64,000 nucleotides of DNA from contig CM063288.1 of NCBI GenBank assembly GCA_032173965.1, positions 16,534,501 to 16,598,500 of the forward strand, read 5' to 3'. This document shows positions 63,365 through 64,000 of the stretch, piece by piece. The notes under the pieces were generated by a model that worked only from the letters and a program-made list of their open reading frames with translations, ran no database searches and had not been told where the DNA came from. Origin of the DNA: Sitta carolinensis. Its lineage: Eukaryota > Chordata > Aves > Passeriformes > Sittidae. Position numbers and translations under genes: made by a program. Each line of letters opens with the position of its first letter. The stretch's first letter is position 1.

Positions 63365-64000
63365 AAAAATTGTGAACAACATAGTCCTTCCTTACAGGTC
63401 AGTGAATGAAAACATAGGTGGTTTTGAGCAAAATCTGCCATGTTTTCAGCTGTTCTGTTGCCTGACTAAGTCTCTTTGGATCTGTGCTGCCACCCACTAA
63501 TATACATCCTCCTTTTGTTCAAGTGGGCAAACAGCATTTGTTTTTGAAGTGGCATTATCTGAATTACATTGCAAGCCAGGCATTAAGTGTCTGGGAGCTC
63601 TGGTGTATAACCTAATGATTAATACTACATTACTGGATAGCCCCTGTGTTAACTAAAATCTGAACGACTCTTGAAGGATCAAATTAATACTCTCTTGTTT
63701 CCATTAAAGCATTCTCCAAGAACAGTGATTTGTTAGTTTATTTTTTGCTAAACAAACTGTGATTATAGCCAAGGTTACTTATTTCTTCTGGGAAATTCAG
63801 GTTTGCATATAGATTAACTTCTACTTGCATCTTGTCAGAGAAACACTCACAGAACTCTCATTCATGTTGCCCAAACTAACTGGTTAAGCACAGATTTACA
63901 GTTTTAAAATTAATTTAGGTATTTATATATTCCTATTAAACTATGCATCATTGTCCATCAGTAAATTAATTGTTCATACCAGCATTAGAAAAAAGTCATA
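63365..64000. other. Non-coding end of window, enhancer-like texture
   Basis: No gene was seen. From about 63540 to 63850 the sequence is non-repetitive with words such as ATGATTAATAC, CAAATTAATACT and GTTTATTTTTTGCTAAACAAAC, which hold homeodomain and forkhead-like cores. This resembles conserved non-coding DNA, but only alignment could show that. Confidence 0.4.

Noticed and set aside
63137..63382. 81-codon minus-strand frame as a coding gene
   Set aside because: It lies almost entirely in the CR1 3' region, which is untranslated in CR1, and it crosses the inversion junction.
1..64000. tRNA, rRNA, snRNA or known microRNA genes
   Set aside because: No tRNA B-box-like GGTTCGAATCC, no rRNA or snRNA core words and no microRNA seed-arm pair that I recognise were seen on reading. 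A covariance-model scan would be the decisive test.
1..64000. Endogenous retrovirus or LTR element
   Set aside because: No paired long terminal repeats, primer-binding site or recognisable gag/pol frames were seen.

Overview
This window looks like gene-poor nuclear DNA from a bird. It is AT-rich and poor in CpG, has many A/T homopolymers and short tandem repeats, and carries few interspersed repeats. The main lineage clue is a CR1 LINE fragment at 63186-63364. It ends in the octamer-type tail (ATAGAATCATAGAAT on the + strand, the complement of the ATTCTATG tail) that is typical of avian CR1. Other sauropsids also have CR1, so 'bird' is an inference. Nothing indicates a bacterium, virus, plasmid or organelle.

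I found no protein-coding gene I can support. Open frames are short, lie on both strands, match no family I recognise, and have the lengths expected by chance in 64 kb of AT-rich DNA. The longest (15357-15845, minus) begins at TTG, which is not a usual eukaryotic start. One open stretch at 18185-18365 is framed by good-looking splice signals and is listed as a weak exon candidate. I saw no tRNA, rRNA, snRNA or recognisable microRNA. The window could be intergenic desert or the inside of a very long intron; the sequence alone does not decide this.

Layout: 1-14.9 kb is plain AT-rich DNA with a bulged 38-bp inverted repeat at 5045-5082, a weaker hairpin near 8.2 kb and a weak CTCF-like motif near 3.1 kb. 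At 14.97-15.11 kb there is a small isolated CpG-rich patch. At 17.2-17.5 kb there is an enhancer-like stretch, and at 18.1-18.4 kb a cluster of short repeats followed by the exon candidate. A compound ACAG/GATA microsatellite occupies 20374-20495. From 20.5 to 51 kb there is mostly featureless DNA with A- and T-tracts, three small tandem duplications, a perfect cAMP-response-element palindrome (33006-33013) and a perfect 12-bp hairpin (38494-38523). At 51.3 kb there is a 71-nt polypyrimidine tract, and at 54.83-54.87 kb a second tiny CpG cluster containing GGCGCGCC. An old MIR-like (CORE-SINE) copy lies at about 58.41-58.69 kb and the CR1 fragment at 63.2 kb.

The best-supported unusual observation is the structure of the CR1 fragment. 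Its 3' end is on the minus strand, but the adjoining upstream piece is inverted, as expected from twin-primed (5'-inverted) LINE insertion. I found no convincing undescribed gene system. Claims about conserved enhancers are inference from appearance only and need cross-species alignment.
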